A stretch of DNA of 64,000 bases, taken from the NCBI GenBank assembly GCA_947650285.1, contig CANTFL010001244.1, forward strand, positions 737,971 through 801,970, written 5' to 3'. Below, one piece after another: positions 1-13,292 of this stretch. The position numbers and the translations under genes are program-made. Numbering within the stretch: the first letter of the stretch is position 1; each line of letters starts with the position of its first letter. Source of the DNA: Hyaloperonospora brassicae (taxonomy: Eukaryota > Oomycota > Peronosporomycetes > Peronosporales > Peronosporaceae). The notes under the pieces were generated by a model. That model worked only from the letters and a program-made list of their open reading frames with translations, did no database searches and was not told where the DNA came from.

Positions 1-1944
1 ACATCATGAATGTCGCCGCCCCAGGCTGAAAACCACGTGTTGAGTACTTCAACGCACATTGAATAACAGCTTTGTGCATGAACATTCCCGGCCAAGAGTA
101 GGTAGAGTCTAGAGTCTGTCTGTTTGTTTATTTGTTTGTTGTTGATGGTGCGGAGCCTACTACTGTACGGTAGTGCTACTGTTGCTGTGCTTTCTGGATC
201 GAGTGTAATGAGGACAACAATCAACCCAGCTCGCTTCGAGTCATTAACGATGAAGAGAACTGTTTCCGAGGGGTCACTCCCTCTTGACTGATCACTCCAA
301 GAAAGAAGTCGATGGTGTGTAGAGTAGGAACTGTACCCGGATGTGAGTGAAGGGCGCAGGCTACGGAGGATGACTTGTGTGTGTGTGTGTTACTGTCTGC
401 GAGTACACGTCTGTATGATGATGACTCAAACTTATCCCTGTCCGACGAGTGGAACGCATTCCCTCGAACGTGACGAGAACCAAGCGTAACTTTTCAACTT
501 TTTGGCTGAATACGACTCTCCACTCGCTTTGCTGTATCCAAGCAGATAGATAGATAGATAGATAGATAGTCGGTTGTCTTTTGTATCGAGAGGAGTGGAA
601 TGAGGAACACTACAGGTGAGAGTGCGGCTTCTGTTTTAGAAAGCTGCGCTCGCAATCAAAAGATCCAGTTGACTTCATAGTTATCTGACCGCCCTCTGTT
701 GACATGCTGGAGTAGATGTTAGTCGACGTCGCGCGACTTGCCCACGACGCGTTTGTGTTGGCTTACCTGTCTTTCATGTCGGTAGAGTCGAAGGTCAGCT
801 CACAAATGTCCTAAATGTGGGACCTGTCAATTTGTACGCATTCGTGTCGCGTCTGCCGTCTAACGGCAGGCCGAGAAAGCATCAGCTATAGTGCACCCAC
901 AGCGTACTGAGCGTACCGCTCACTTCCTTTTGCTGTTGCACACGACTCCTTTTGTTGTAGACTTTGCGTGCTCGACGATCGAAATGACTGGTTAACGCAC
1001 GTTCGTGAAGGGAAAACAAATGGTGTGTTGCCCTGTTCGATACCACGTTCCTACTTCGTGTCGTATTCTGCAAGGCTCGGCGTAGGCCGAGTGATCGATC
1101 AATGTTTTCTTAGCGTTGAGTTGTGCAAGTTTCATGGCCCAGTAGGTGTCGTTCATGCAGATGTTGCTATTGAGGTGTTTGTTTGCGTTGTCACAAGTTG
1201 TGGTCACGTACCATTCGTTACCTGCTACTTCGTCTGAAAGGGGGAACGACGGGATGGCAGTGTCGGTCGTTACGGAGCCTTTGCAATATTGCCAGGTCGT
1301 GAGATGACTCGCACGCGTGCGTTTGTTTGTCCATCGACTCTCAGGTTGACTGGTAATGGGCCAAGTGCTTTTGGAGGAAGTGGTGTAGGAAGTTCGAGAT
1401 CGTGACTTCTGCAGGCAGGAAATATTGACCCCACGCTCTGAGCGTAGTCGGAATTCGGATTCTCGTTACTGGGTTATACCTTCGAAGTCAGAGCTCAGAC
1501 CTCCTCAGCTCGTCAGAGTATGCTACAGGTCTCTAGCGAGGAGGTATGCGATGCGAACACACATAAGAACAGCACACTATCTTTACTCGGCACGTGACTT
1601 GGGAGATTCCAGCAAATGCGTCACCTTTCGATTATCAGCATATGACCGAGAGCTGAAGTTCTCGTTGACTACCCACGCGACTTCTTCGATTGAGCTGAAC
1701 CAGCCGTGCTGAGCGAAGTGACAGACGTCTTCCGTGCACTGCAAAAACGTTGCAAACGCAACCGGTGCTGCCCTTCCCAATCCATGCTAGAGTGAACACG
1801 ACAGCCCAGTCCACCGCTGACTGCATCACCAAAAACAACGTCTCCATTGCACAGCAAGTCACTCGTCACTACTCTCGCAGGCGAGTCACTCGATACATTC
1901 TGATAGCAAAACCTGTGAGGAAGCAGCTGAATCAGTCGATCGTC
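1..1944. other. Intergenic flank, no gene seen
   Basis: No open frame here has family motifs or exon-like structure; the open stretches are short and overlap on both strands. The left part holds a GT run near 375-400 and a GATA tetranucleotide run near 544-569. The ABC transporter gene ends at the right border, so the last few hundred bases probably include its 3' untranslated region and terminator. Confidence 0.6.
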
Positions 1945-4900
1945 TTAGCGACCCGTAAACTGCTCGAACATGCGCTCTAGTGACATCTCACTGACGCTGT
2001 ACTGCAAAACGTTGAAGGCCTGCTTGTTCGCTTCCATGAGAGCAAACACATCTGCCAGCCCGAACGCGTCCGTGCATGATGTCTCGTACACTCTGCTGGT
2101 GTTGTTCCCACTTCCACGGGCACTCTCGATGGCTGCAATCGTCACAGGCTCGCCGGATCGAGAGGTGAACTCGCCAGTAAAGAGTTGCGACTCAAGGCGG
2201 ACGAACGCTTCTTGCACAAGCCATTCTTGTACAAACTCAACGATGGGGACAACTGGCAGCGCCTCGACGTCGACAGCTGGTTTCGACACGTTTCGCGGTC
2301 TATTCGCTTCCGATCCAAAACGAGCGCGTAGACCTGCTAGCCAAATCTTGCCGCGCTGGCGAGATCGCGTCGATGCAGCGTCATGATCCTTGTACATGAG
2401 ACCGTGGCAGAGTTCCCAGATTTCATTGACTTCTCCCAGCGAAAGGCTGCTGCGTTTCGACTCCTTCTGACAAGAGCCTGTAGGCGTCTTCGACTGAAGC
2501 GAGCGACAGATCTCCTCCGTGTAGTGCTTCACCAGTCCGGAATTCCAGATAGCCGGGCTGTCCAGTCGCACGCTGATCGATATGCCTCGCGACACGCGCT
2601 GCTTCAAGTCTGGAATACTGCCGCACCATACTGTCTTGCCTTTGAGCAGCACCACTGCGTTTGCGCACACAGCCTCTGCTTCCTCCATGCTGTGGGTAGT
2701 GAACAAGCAACAAAGCCGGTTATGACTCTGTCGCTTTTCGTGCAGGACACGCCACATGAGCCGTCGAGCCACTACATCCACGCCGGCTGAAGGTTCGTCC
2801 AAGAGCAAAAGTGTCGTGCGGTCGCCCAAAAGGGACAGCGCAAGCATGAGTCGTCGCTTGTTCCCCCCACTGAGGTGCAAAGCCGCGGTGTTTTCCACCG
2901 GAAGCAGGTCCAGCCGCCTTACGAGGTCATCGATTCGGGCGCCTTCACATGATACGTCGTCGTGCCCGCGGCATTGGAGACGGTAAAATAACTCGAGGTG
3001 TTCGCGCACGCTCATGTCATTGTAGAAAAGATTGCCCTGAGGGCAGTAGCCATACCTCATGCTTGTCTCTCGGGGCTCATTCGTCACGTCGCACGAGTCG
3101 ATCGTCGCCTTGCCTCTAGTGGGCGAAATGGCGGCGGTGAGTATGTTGAACATCGTCGATTTGCCAGAGCCATTGACACCCAGCAGCGCCACACAGTCTC
3201 TCTTCTTTACAGAAAAGCTCACGTCGTGCAGAGCCACCACTTGGCCACTCCCACTTGCCAAAGCAGCGGCATTTCTGCCGGCTGCGCATCGGTTTGTTCC
3301 CAGTGCGTAGATCTTTTTCTGAGGATTGAACACTTTCGAAACTCGCGTCACGTGCACCATGTTCGAGTCAGGACACTCTTCGTCGACAGCAGTTTGAACG
3401 GCCTCTGCGTAGCCTCGCCCGTAGCTACTACGACGCCAGAGCAAGAAACATCGCCCTTGACTCAATGCGCGTCGTATCTTGTGTTGCGCCTCGGTGGGGT
3501 ACATCTGATAAAAGTCCACCACAAGCAAAAGGGACGTGTACACCACAGAGCATACCAACATGGCAAACCACTTATTTCCAGCGACATTCCAGTCCCAAAC
3601 AGAAGCCTGCGCGTTGAGATCCATTTTCTCAAGCATACTTAGCAGATCTCCACCTGCAAGTTCATCACCTATTTTGAGACACTGCTGTCGCATGGGAGCC
3701 CAAGATACTGTCCCGATCTCGAGCACCACATTGCCAAACGTATACAGTGGAAATGCCTGCAAGAAATATGAGGCAGTGCGCACTTTGCTACACATGCCAG
3801 GAATCATCGACAGAGCAAACACGACGGATACCGCCACGATCTGGAACAGCGAAGCATACGACATGTACGACTGCGCCGACGCGTGTGATGAGAAGATTAA
3901 TGAAGTGAGGTACTGCGCGGGAAGAATTGCCAGACCGAAACACGCCATAGAGACGAACCAGGCGAGAATAATTGCACTGTTAAGCGCCGCAGAGAATACC
4001 GCAAGAATGACACAAATCGCGATAACTGCCAGCATGTACGTCGAGTAGTCAAACAGCAAGTTCGACGACCAGTACAAGACCGACGCATTGGCGGTCCCAA
4101 TGTGCTGGTACTGCAGACGCTTCAAACCGCATTCTTTCTCCCTCACGACCAGCGCGGCGTAATAGCCGATGATGGAACTCATCGCCATCAAAAGGTAAAA
4201 GGACACCATAACCCGCTGGACAGCAAAAATGGCTTCGTCAAAGTTCACGTCCACGCCATCTTCACCCGCGGTCACTCCCGTACCAATCGCGAGATCCATC
4301 GGGTATACACCCTTCTTCACAACCAGCTCGCAGTTGTCGATTTTTGGAGCGTTTTCGTGCTTCGCGCGCGCCTTGCAATACGCTTGTGACATCCATTGCA
4401 GCGTTACCGGTAACGAGCGACGCACTGTTTCGTTGTAGTAAAGCGAGTAAATCATCACTTCGGAAGATATTGTACCGGTTGTCGTCCAATTAACATCCGA
4501 TACAAACACACCAGCAAAATACGTTGTGGCGCGCTCGCTCGCTATCGCGTCTAACATGGCCTGCTCGGTCTGCGCGTCTCGGTCAAACACAATCGGATGA
4601 CTGCTCAGCTCCATTTGCGCCACCATGTCCGAAACCGAATCAATCGCTGATGGCGCAGACGATATATAGAACGACGTTCCTCTCGCTGCCGGCGGTAAGG
4701 ACGTCACTACCTCAACACCCGGTTGAGATGTGAGCAAGTTGTGAAGCACGCCCATAAGAGTGGTGAAAAAGCCAAGTGGCCACACAAACTGAGCAAACAG
4801 CGCCTTCTTGTCACGAGAACCCATCTTTGCACGCTTCAGAACCATAGCGCGAATCTTCGAGATCGAAGATTCCCACTCTGACAGCTGTCTATCGGTGGTA

Positions 4901-7900
4901 GCGGCATGCTGACTCGTTGTCGGCTTGGCCTTTCCGCCCTCCATTTTCGAATGCACTGCGTCAACGCTTCCAAGACCACCGTCGTTCTTTACGTCGTCCT
5001 TGGCGTGGTTGTAAACATCCTCGCCCTCAGTGACCTTCACAAACACATCTTCCAAGCCAGTTGCGGCAATCGCATAGCGCTTGATGGTCTTCGCCTGCTT
5101 CATCGTTTCCAGCTCTTTAAACAGCTCCGCCAAACGCTTTTCTTTTCCATCAGTCAGCCGTACACGCGTTTCCCACTTGCTGTCACTCACGATGGCAGCG
5201 TTCGGTACGTGCTTTGTCAACGTCTTCATCAATTGGTCTGTGCGCAATTGACGTCTCGATCGTAGATTACTGTGGTCGTCATCCTCTTGATCATCCTCCT
5301 CACAATGCACGATCGTGAGCTTGTAGCCCACTCCGTACTGATTTTGCAGAAACAAGCTAGAGCCGCAGCATTTTAGCTTGCCATCAGCGACGATGCCAAT
5401 ATTCTCACACAACGCCTGCGCTTCTTGCATCGAATGCGTGGTCAGAATCACGGCACGATGGGTCACAGCGCGCTTCAGTGTGTCCCATGTGTCCAGCCGG
5501 GCTCTCATGTCCATACCGGCGGTGGGTTCGTCGAGCAACAGCACACGAGATGAATCCAGGAGAGCCAATACAAGCGACAGCTTACGCTTTTGCCCACCTG
5601 ACAAGGTCTTTGATAGTGCGTCGTGCTTTTCGTCGAGCCCGAATTGCTGCAACTTTCTGGGCCAAGCCTCCTCAGGGACAGTCTTGATCCCCATGCTGTT
5701 TTTCAGGGCGCACACCAGCCACAAATGCTCCCAAACGCTCAGATTGTCGTACAAAATGTTTTGCTGGAAGCAAACGCTCAGGCTCTTTCGCACCGCTTGT
5801 GGGTTCGTTGCCACGCTGATAGACCCTCCCACGTACGCGTCTCCACTTGTTGGCGGTATGATTCCGCTTAGTATCGACAACGTTGTGCTCTTGCCGGCGC
5901 CATTGGGACCAAGCAGCCCAAATATCTCTCCCTTTTTTACACCAAACGACACATTTCGCAGCGCCACTTTTCCATTCGGATACGTCTTGGACAGAGACCG
6001 CACAAACAGGGACGGGCGAAAGTGCTGCATGTACTCGGACAGAGTCTGCTCACGAAGCGTGTCGTCCAGCCGATCGTCGATACTCTCGAAATTCATTTCA
6101 GTCAGCTGCGCAAGCTCGCTGTCTTCATTGCTGTCCGACTGCGGATTCAAGTTCTTAGGGAACCAGTAAGACGCCTGGAACACAAAATACCATTTCTGCT
6201 GCACTCCATACGTGCGCGGAAACACGTTTTCCAAGTACCATCCAAGAAGCAGATATCCTGCGCACTGGCTGGCCAACTGGCGGTACGGTGTCGCGACGGT
6301 ATTCCAGGTAATTGGCCTGCAAGCTCCAGTTGTTGCGTCCAGTGCCAGGATGTTGCGCAACGTAGACATGAATACCACCGGAGAGCTGATGCCGTCCAGC
6401 ACTGACAGCAGCATGGCCAGTGAAGTGGATGACGCGACCGCATCAGCGCCCACCAGCGAGCGAATGAAGGCTCCGGCACTCAGAACGAAATACACCATTG
6501 GTGCGCATGCTGCCGCCGTCTTCGTCTGATTGAAGAGGGGTGTGATGGCAATGCCGAAAAGCAGAATGCTCGATACAAATGCTATAAGAAGTAGAAAGAA
6601 GTAGACCTGTCCATCGAGCGTAGCAGCAAACATGCTACCACTGAGCAGCCATGCTCCCATGAGTGCCACAACTGCTGAGGCCGAGATGTACAGCAGAAAC
6701 CAACTAGCCAAAAGCGCCGTCGCTGGTAGCCCCATGATCATCAAATACTCCTTCAGTTGCTTCTCTTTTTCGCCCACGACATCACAAATCAGCCGCACGT
6801 ATGGCCACATGAACAAGTACGCCATGTAGAAAACAATGTTGCCCTGGAGTGAACCGGCGATGGTGTCAGTAGAGCGGCTCGGTAGCACCGACACCACCAA
6901 CACGTCCAACTCGTCATTCGATGCCACTTTGCCAACGAGGTTCGACAGAAAGTGATGGATCTCTGGCGACAGCTTCCCTTCCTTCACTGCAGTTCTGCAT
7001 GCTTCCATGCTGCGTCCCAGAGGCGACGTTGCGGGAAACGCGCCCCATCGGAGACCGCCCATATGCAACATCTTGTTCACAGTGCGGCAAACAGTGTTTG
7101 GCGCGAGGGTGTTGATGTCCACAACTTCGTCATTGGCAAAGCTCGTCGAGCTCTCGCGAAGGAGCATGTTCAGCGACATCTGGAACGGAAGCACGTATGG
7201 AAACAACATGGTGCCGCCGCTGTCAAACGTCAACTCGTTGATCGCAAACCTGTCCACTTGGGTTTCCACGTTTTCGACCGGCGCGTTCTTCGTCTGCTCC
7301 TCCGAGAACAGTGTCAGTAGCTCCAGTGTGTGCCGCTCCTCTTCTTCTTCGCGCGCCGTCACGCGCCGGACGTCCAAACCCGCGTAGATATTGACGCCAC
7401 TGTGTGTCGGGTACTCGAGCAGCGCTTCGGTGGCTTCGTCGTTCGACATGGTCGAGTTGAACGGCACGAGTTTGCTCACGTCCATGTAACTCGAGATCCC
7501 CAACTCCGGTGCACTCGGATACTGTCTACATGGGTACACACACAAACACACACACACAAACAATAAACAAAAATAGACAGAGAGGCAAAAGCGTGAGTAC
7601 AAACGCGACGCGCTGAGCGCAGGTTTCAGTCATGTCCGAAACCCACGAACAAGCATAAAACCACAGCATAGAAACAACACACTGCAACAACATCAACTAC
7701 TCCTATACGGTCCGTACTGGTCGAGGTGGTGCAGAAAACGGACCGTGTCTTCGCGGTCTACAAACGCGAGGCTTTGGTTACTTCGCGCCAAAAGTAACGG
7801 CAAGAGCGCCAGAAGTAGCGTCACAGGCTCGGGCGTCGCGTGCGCCACCATCGGCACGTCGTGTGCCGTCACGTGCGGTACAATCGACACATTGTCGTCC

Positions 7901-8277
7901 TCGGCCGCGTCCGTGAGGAAATCGTCGTCCAATGGCGTCAGCCGACGTCGCGCGTCCCCGTCAACGTCCGCCGTCGCCAACATGTCGCCAATGTCCATGA
8001 GCGTACTACTGCTACTGAGAGCCGCCGCTGCTGCTGCCGCCGCAGGAGCAGTAGCACTACTGATCGGACTATTCTCCCCGCCAGGCCGCATCGCGAGCTC
8101 GGCGTTGTAGCGACACATGGTCTGGATCAAGAGCAGGAGCAGCCCCAGTGGCATAATAACGTCCGTGACGAGCGCGGGAAAGAGCCAGCGCTTGCCCGTG
8201 CGGCCCCTGTTCAAGCGACTGTTGCGCTGCTTGACGCGCCAGTTCTTCCAGAGCAAAATGCCCACGCTGCGCCACAT
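1945..8277 (-). CDS. ABCA-type full-length ABC transporter
   Basis: The protein is predicted at about 2049 residues in two exons, 8277..7709 and 7525..1945. The 183 bp intron has GT at 7708-7707 and AG at 7527-7526, and the joined codon keeps frame (phase 2). The start ATG gives MWRSVGILLWKNWRVKQRNS, the typical ABCA N-terminus before the first membrane helix. Two membrane domains alternate with two ATPase domains. NBD1 has a Walker A (GPNGAGKST, about residue 728), signature LSGGQKRKL and Walker B LLLDEPTAGMD (about 857). NBD2 has GVNGSGKST (about 1642), LSGGNKRRL and LLLDEPSAGVD (about 1767). Both sites look catalytically intact. The family moves lipids or related hydrophobic compounds across membranes; the substrate cannot be read here. 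Exon 1 carries alanine- and serine-rich low-complexity sequence in the first luminal loop. The gene is divergent from the oxygenase starting at 8766, 488 bp away. Confidence 0.9.
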
Positions 8278-8765
8278 GGCTACACTTGGCACAGGCTCTG
8301 CTCACTGGCTACTGTCGGTCTGAAACGAAGAAGAAGAAGCGGAGAAGCGGAGAAGCGGCTGCTGCTGTTCGTGCTACTGCTCTGCTGCGCGAGGACTTTG
8401 CGAGTGTGTGACGTGTGTGTGACGTGTGGCGTCCAGAGCGACTCCCCGACAATGGGTACAACTGCGACGTCGTCGTCGTCGTCGATAGTAAAGTGTACTG
8501 TAAAAGTAACAATAGCCCACACGAGCAGGACTATAAATACCACGCGGAATGGATGAACCGGTCCAGTTTCCGATAAGACTCGCGCGCACACAGCATCACA
8601 AAAAGAGCTCTTTACAAACGAGTCTAGTGACAAAAAAGGCGACTTTGTCCGACCAGACCGCATCAGATGCTCGACTCAGCCGCGTACAAAAAGGGACACG
8701 CACTTCGATCCCCACCAGCAGCTCCGAACTCTCTCTCGTTCTTTTTCTACCACCACATATTGAAG

Positions 8766-9809
8766 ATGGAGGTCCACCACGTCCCGGTGATCGACGTCGG
8801 GCCGCTCCTGGCGCTCGCAACGGACGCCGACGTGGACAGAGCGCTTGGCGATACGACCGACGCATCTGTCCGTCGTATGGTCGACAGCGTGCGCGCGGCT
8901 TCTCGCGGCTGGGGGTTCTTCTACATTGCTCACCACAGCGTCTCGACCGACGAGATGGACGCGTTCCGACGCGCGATGCGGTCGTTCTTTGCGCTGCCGG
9001 CCGCGATCAAAGCGAGCGTTGCGAGCTCTGTGGCCAATCCCCGGGGCTACGTCAAGGGGGAGCTCACGAAGAACAAGGTGGACTGGAAAGAGTGCTTTGA
9101 CTTTACTGACGCTCAGGAAGACGAGCCCCCAGGGGATTGCCGCGACCGCGTTGGCCGTGAACAGAACCAGTGGGTCGACGAGAGTCTACTGCCGGGATTC
9201 CGTGCCGAGATGCAAGCGTACTATGACAAGATGGGCTTTCTATCGCGCCGTCTCATGAAGCTCTTTGCTGTGGCGCTGGACAAGGAGCCGACGTTTTTTG
9301 ACGGGTTTTTTGCCAACACGCACCCCAGTGCCATGCGACTGAACCATTACCCGATCGCTCCAGAACCTGACACGACCATGGGCGTCCACCACCACACGGA
9401 CCCCGTTGCGCTGACGATTTTGCTGCAGGATGACGACGTGGCGTCGCTGCAAGTGCTGCATCGAGAGTCGGGGACGTGGGTCGATGTGCCACCACGTCGC
9501 GGCACGTTCACGATCAACACTGGCGACTTGTTGCAAGTGTGGTCGAACGATCAGTTCATGGCGCCGCTGCACCGCGTGCTCGCGAGTGGGAAAGCGGACC
9601 GGTTCTCGGCTCCGTTCTTTTACCTGCCGGCATACACTGTGCAGGTGGAACCCATTGTGATGAATGACGGCGATGTGCCAAACTACCGCCCGTTCCGGTT
9701 TCTCGAGTACATTGTGGCGCGCGCAAGTGGCAATTACGCTGATCTGGGCAAGGAGAACCAGGTTGATGATTTCAGGATCCACGGTGCTATGGATGTCGCA
9801 AACGCATAG
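8766..9809 (+). CDS. 2-oxoglutarate/Fe(II)-dependent oxygenase (isopenicillin N synthase-like), copy 1
   Basis: A single exon of 347 residues. The start is the ATG at 8766, giving MEVHHVPVIDVG, which begins with the usual DIOX_N strand; the upstream extension of the frame has no ATG in better context. Iron ligands are visible as His210-x-Asp212 (HHHTD) and His269 (PLHRVL). The 2-oxoglutarate-binding Arg-x-Ser is Arg279/Ser281 (RFSAPFFY). These enzymes hydroxylate or oxidatively cyclise small molecules with 2-oxoglutarate and oxygen; the substrate is unknown. The protein is closely related to the one at 14185..15288, which shares long blocks around the iron site, so the two are duplicates separated by the RING-BRCT gene and minE. 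It is probably cytosolic, as no signal peptide is seen. Confidence 0.9.
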   Translation: MEVHHVPVIDVGPLLALATDADVDRALGDTTDASVRRMVDSVRAASRGWGFFYIAHHSVSTDEMDAFRRAMRSFFALPAAIKASVASSVANPRGYVKGELTKNKVDWKECFDFTDAQEDEPPGDCRDRVGREQNQWVDESLLPGFRAEMQAYYDKMGFLSRRLMKLFAVALDKEPTFFDGFFANTHPSAMRLNHYPIAPEPDTTMGVHHHTDPVALTILLQDDDVASLQVLHRESGTWVDVPPRRGTFTINTGDLLQVWSNDQFMAPLHRVLASGKADRFSAPFFYLPAYTVQVEPIVMNDGDVPNYRPFRFLEYIVARASGNYADLGKENQVDDFRIHGAMDVANA

Positions 9810-10556
9810 GAGCCGATTGTACGTGCCATGTGTGAAAGTGTGACGGCAGCATGTTGAGCATCAGCTACTGCAGTGTGTACGTGCGCGCAGAGATTGTATT
9901 CCCAGCGAGAAACGGCCACGCGCTAATGACTTGTTAGCAACTTCAGTATGTGCTCTGTAGCGACGTCAAGAAAGAGACTGGTGATGAGACCGCAGTGTGT
10001 GTTTTGACCAGCCCCATCGCGTGTTCGCAACTCTGGCAGCCCTACAACTACGAGCTGGTAAAAGAGCTGGTTGGCACTTGTCGAACGCAACTGCTTTGAC
10101 AATCACGTGCATATCAGCGTGTCAAGCCACGACGAAGTCATCGTTGCAGGGACATGCCATGCTTTGACACTTGGCCCCCAATCAATCCCGAGGGGCCACG
10201 CCGACTACTTGTCGACGGTCGAAAAGGAATCTCTCCGGAAGCCAATAGATATGCCTTTGCCTTTGTCTTTCCCCCAAGTCGGACACGTCGTGCCAGAGAG
10301 CTCCCCCGCGACAGTGCCGGTCTGGACCACCCGCGTGGAACTCAATGACCAACAACAAAGCGACCGCACCTTTCTGCTGCTACATAACTCGTGTGCAGCA
10401 AACAAAGCCGCTCGAAGAAAACGTGCTTTTTACACAGTGCATTTTGCCCACCGTGTCGTCCAAAACGACCCAAAACATGCTCTCTATCTGTACATCGCCG
10501 GCCCCGTTTCTAAAAGTTGCCCAGCGCCACTCACGTCGTCGTCGTCGACGGCCCAT
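9810..10556. other. Intergenic, no gene seen
   Basis: This 750 bp stretch between two plus-strand genes probably holds the 3' end of the oxygenase transcript and the promoter of the RING-BRCT gene. Short open stretches on both strands have no recognisable motifs. Confidence 0.55.
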
Positions 10557-13156
10557 ATGGCTCTGCTGTCGCCGTCGCGGCTCGAAGCGCTGCGCCTCAT
10601 CCGCGAGCAGCTCCGCTGTACACTATGGTAACTCCTCTCGCACACACGCAGCCGCAGCCGCACTCACACCTGCGCTCTTGTGTGCTCGCTCCCTGTAGTC
10701 ACCACACGCTCCAAGACCCCCAGTGCCTCGACTGCAAGCACAACTTCTGCCGCTCGTGCATCCTGTCGCACCTGCGGCGCAATCGCTCCGACTGTCCGCA
10801 GTGCCAATTGCCCACGCGGCCGAGCGAAGTGACGCGGAATCAGTTCCTCGAGAGCCTTTTGGGCGCGTGGCAACACGTCGAGACAGAGCTCGCGGCACTG
10901 ACTGGCGACGTGCGACTGCACGCGGCGCAGTATACGGCCCACGACACGGACGAAGCGCTGCACCGGGCGCTTCATGGCGCAGGAACGGCAGGAGAAGGGG
11001 CCACGAGCGGAGCGAGTGGGGACGTGGAGGACCTGCAGGCGACAAGAGGGCGCGTGGCGAACCACAAGTGGGACATTGACACGCAGGAGATCCGCCAGGA
11101 ACTCAGGTTGGCAGAGCGGTACATGCCGCAGCACTATGGCTCGAGGCAGCAGCAGCAGCAGCAGCAGTCGAGTACGAGTCAGTGGAAGAAAACGAGCAGC
11201 AGTGACTTACCAGAGGAGTACAAAGGGAGCAGTGCGAGTGCTCGAGGACACGCGAGGAGCGAAGGAGCGGGCAGTGGCTGTAGACGAGACGGCGGGCGTC
11301 GCAAGCGGGAGAAGCAGAAGCAGTCGGCCATGTCGCTCGTGGAAGTGGCTGTAGTCGAGAGCAGTGACGTGGGGACGCAGATGGGTGAGAGTGACGACGA
11401 GGACGAGGAGGACGAGGAGGACGTGGACGAGGAAGACGATAGTGAGACGGGATGGCAAGTGCCGGCGGCACGGACCAGTAGCTTGATGGCGACGCAAGAA
11501 GTGGAGAGCTATATGGACCGCATTGCCAAGCAACGGGAAGCGCTGAGTCAGTGGGAGAAAAGCCGAGCGGGGAAAAGTGATGCAACGTCGTCGCTGCTGG
11601 ACTTGGAGCGGTCGCTGCTACGTAGCAACGGGTTTGATGAGTTGCTGAAAGAGCGACGGCGAGCGTCAACGTACTGCAACTTCTTTGACAACAGCGACGC
11701 GATGACGCAAATGACTCAGATGCCGTCATCTACGAGTGTGTTCGAGTCGCCGGACCTGTTGGCTTCGTTCCGACGGCAAAAGTACACTCGCGATGACGAG
11801 AGTGACAACGATCGACGGTCAGCAAGTAAAGCGACGCCGTGGATTCCATCGACACGTGCGTCTCCGTTGTTGCAGGCTCGAGGCAGAGGTTCCTCGCCGT
11901 CACGTAAACGACTGCGCATGCCCGTACCTGAGCACGAGTATCCGGTATGTCAGCGCAGTGTGCCAGCCATTGATCCATCTCTGAAGTGTTCGGAGGTGGA
12001 CAACGAAGATGAGGTCCATGATAGTCAGGTAGCAACGAGTGAAGATGCGAAGGAATCGGACGACGACGATGAAGAAGAAGAAGAATACGAGATGAAGCCG
12101 GCAGTGCCGGTACCTCCAGCGCCCAAGCACAGTAGCTGTGGGTCTGATGCGAAGTGCGGACACTCAGGTTTGTCCTCGCAAACGGATGGACGTCGTCCTC
12201 GTGGTGACTGCTGCAATGCTGCGGCCGCATTCCAGACGGACGAGCAACAGCACCGCAGTCCCGAGCCGCAAAGAACGAAGCCACTGGTATGCTCTGCTTC
12301 AGACACAAGGACTTGCAGTGGCACAAATGCAGCTCAGAAGGCAAGTGGCATTGCAAGACCACATTCCACGGACAGCTCGTCCAGACCTCCCGTTCGCGCT
12401 TCGAACGGCCATGTCAAGGCACCTCCAGTGGGCGGCTGCAGCTTCGTGTTTGTGAGCTCTGACCTCACCCGTGAAGAAGTAAAGCGTGTGCTCGAGGCCA
12501 CGCAGCAGCTGGGAGGCAGGTTCGGGCACGACTTTGACCTCAAGCGCGACCCTGTCACAGGTCGCTTTTGCACGTCTGTGACCCATTTGATCACGAAAGC
12601 AGTGCCGCCTGTCGGCGCCATTGACGGTGCAGACCCCGACGAGTTGCGGTGCAAGCGCACGGCCAAGTACATGCGCGGACTGGCCGAAGGGAGTTTCGTG
12701 ATGGACTTTTCCTGGATCACAGCGAGTTTGTCGGCAGGCAGGTGGCTGACTGAAGAGCCCTTCGAGATGATTGGCGACATCTACAGCAACGCTGTTGGAA
12801 AACCGCACGAAGGGCGTCTGCGGCGCGTGCAGACTGGACGACGCAACAGCATTTTCAGCGTGCTCAGCTTTGTGCTGCTCGTGTCGGAATCCGAGTTTGA
12901 CTTCCAGTTCAACTCGGTGCGAGCGCTGGTCAACAACTTTGGCGGCACTGTCGTGCGGGCCGAGAGCTTTGCCAAGGCCGACCGCAAGCAGCGCTCGCGT
13001 CGCGCTCCCGTCGGCGTCGTGGCCAAGACGACGCTGCCTTCAGAAGCCAAGACCAAGTGGGAGCAGTTCCAGATCCCTATCGTGCGCATCACGTGGATCT
13101 TCGACAGCGTGAGTCACCTTGAAGTGCTGCCATTCGATGACTATTATCCGTATTAA
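10557..13156 (+). CDS. RING finger plus tandem BRCT protein (BRCA1/BARD1-like)
   Basis: Two exons, 10557..10627 and 10699..13156, encode about 842 residues. The 71 bp intron runs from GTAACT to CTGTAG, and the split codon TG/T restores the second zinc cysteine, which supports the junction. Residues about 20-62 form a C3HC4 RING (Cys21, Cys24, then CLDCKHNFCRSC and CPQC). A long polar, acidic, low-complexity middle follows, with a Gln run and Asp/Glu runs. The C-terminus holds two BRCT repeats, about 602-715 (SFVFVSSDLTREEV, WITASL) and 740-842 (ITWIFDSV). RING plus tandem BRCT is the layout of BRCA1 and, with ankyrin repeats added, BARD1, the nuclear E3 ubiquitin ligase pair in double-strand break repair. 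No ankyrin repeats are seen here, so BRCA1-like fits best, but orthology is inferred from architecture only. It is convergent with minE, 136 bp away. Confidence 0.85.
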
Positions 13157-13292
13157 GACGACGGCGTCTGGTGATGTACTGACACCAGTGCGGTATGTCA
13201 AGTTCGTACCGCGCTGGTCCACACGCCACGACGTGCGCGTCGCTCCGACAACTGCTGCTGTCCGTGTCTCCAAGCTGCCGTCAGCGTACTTA

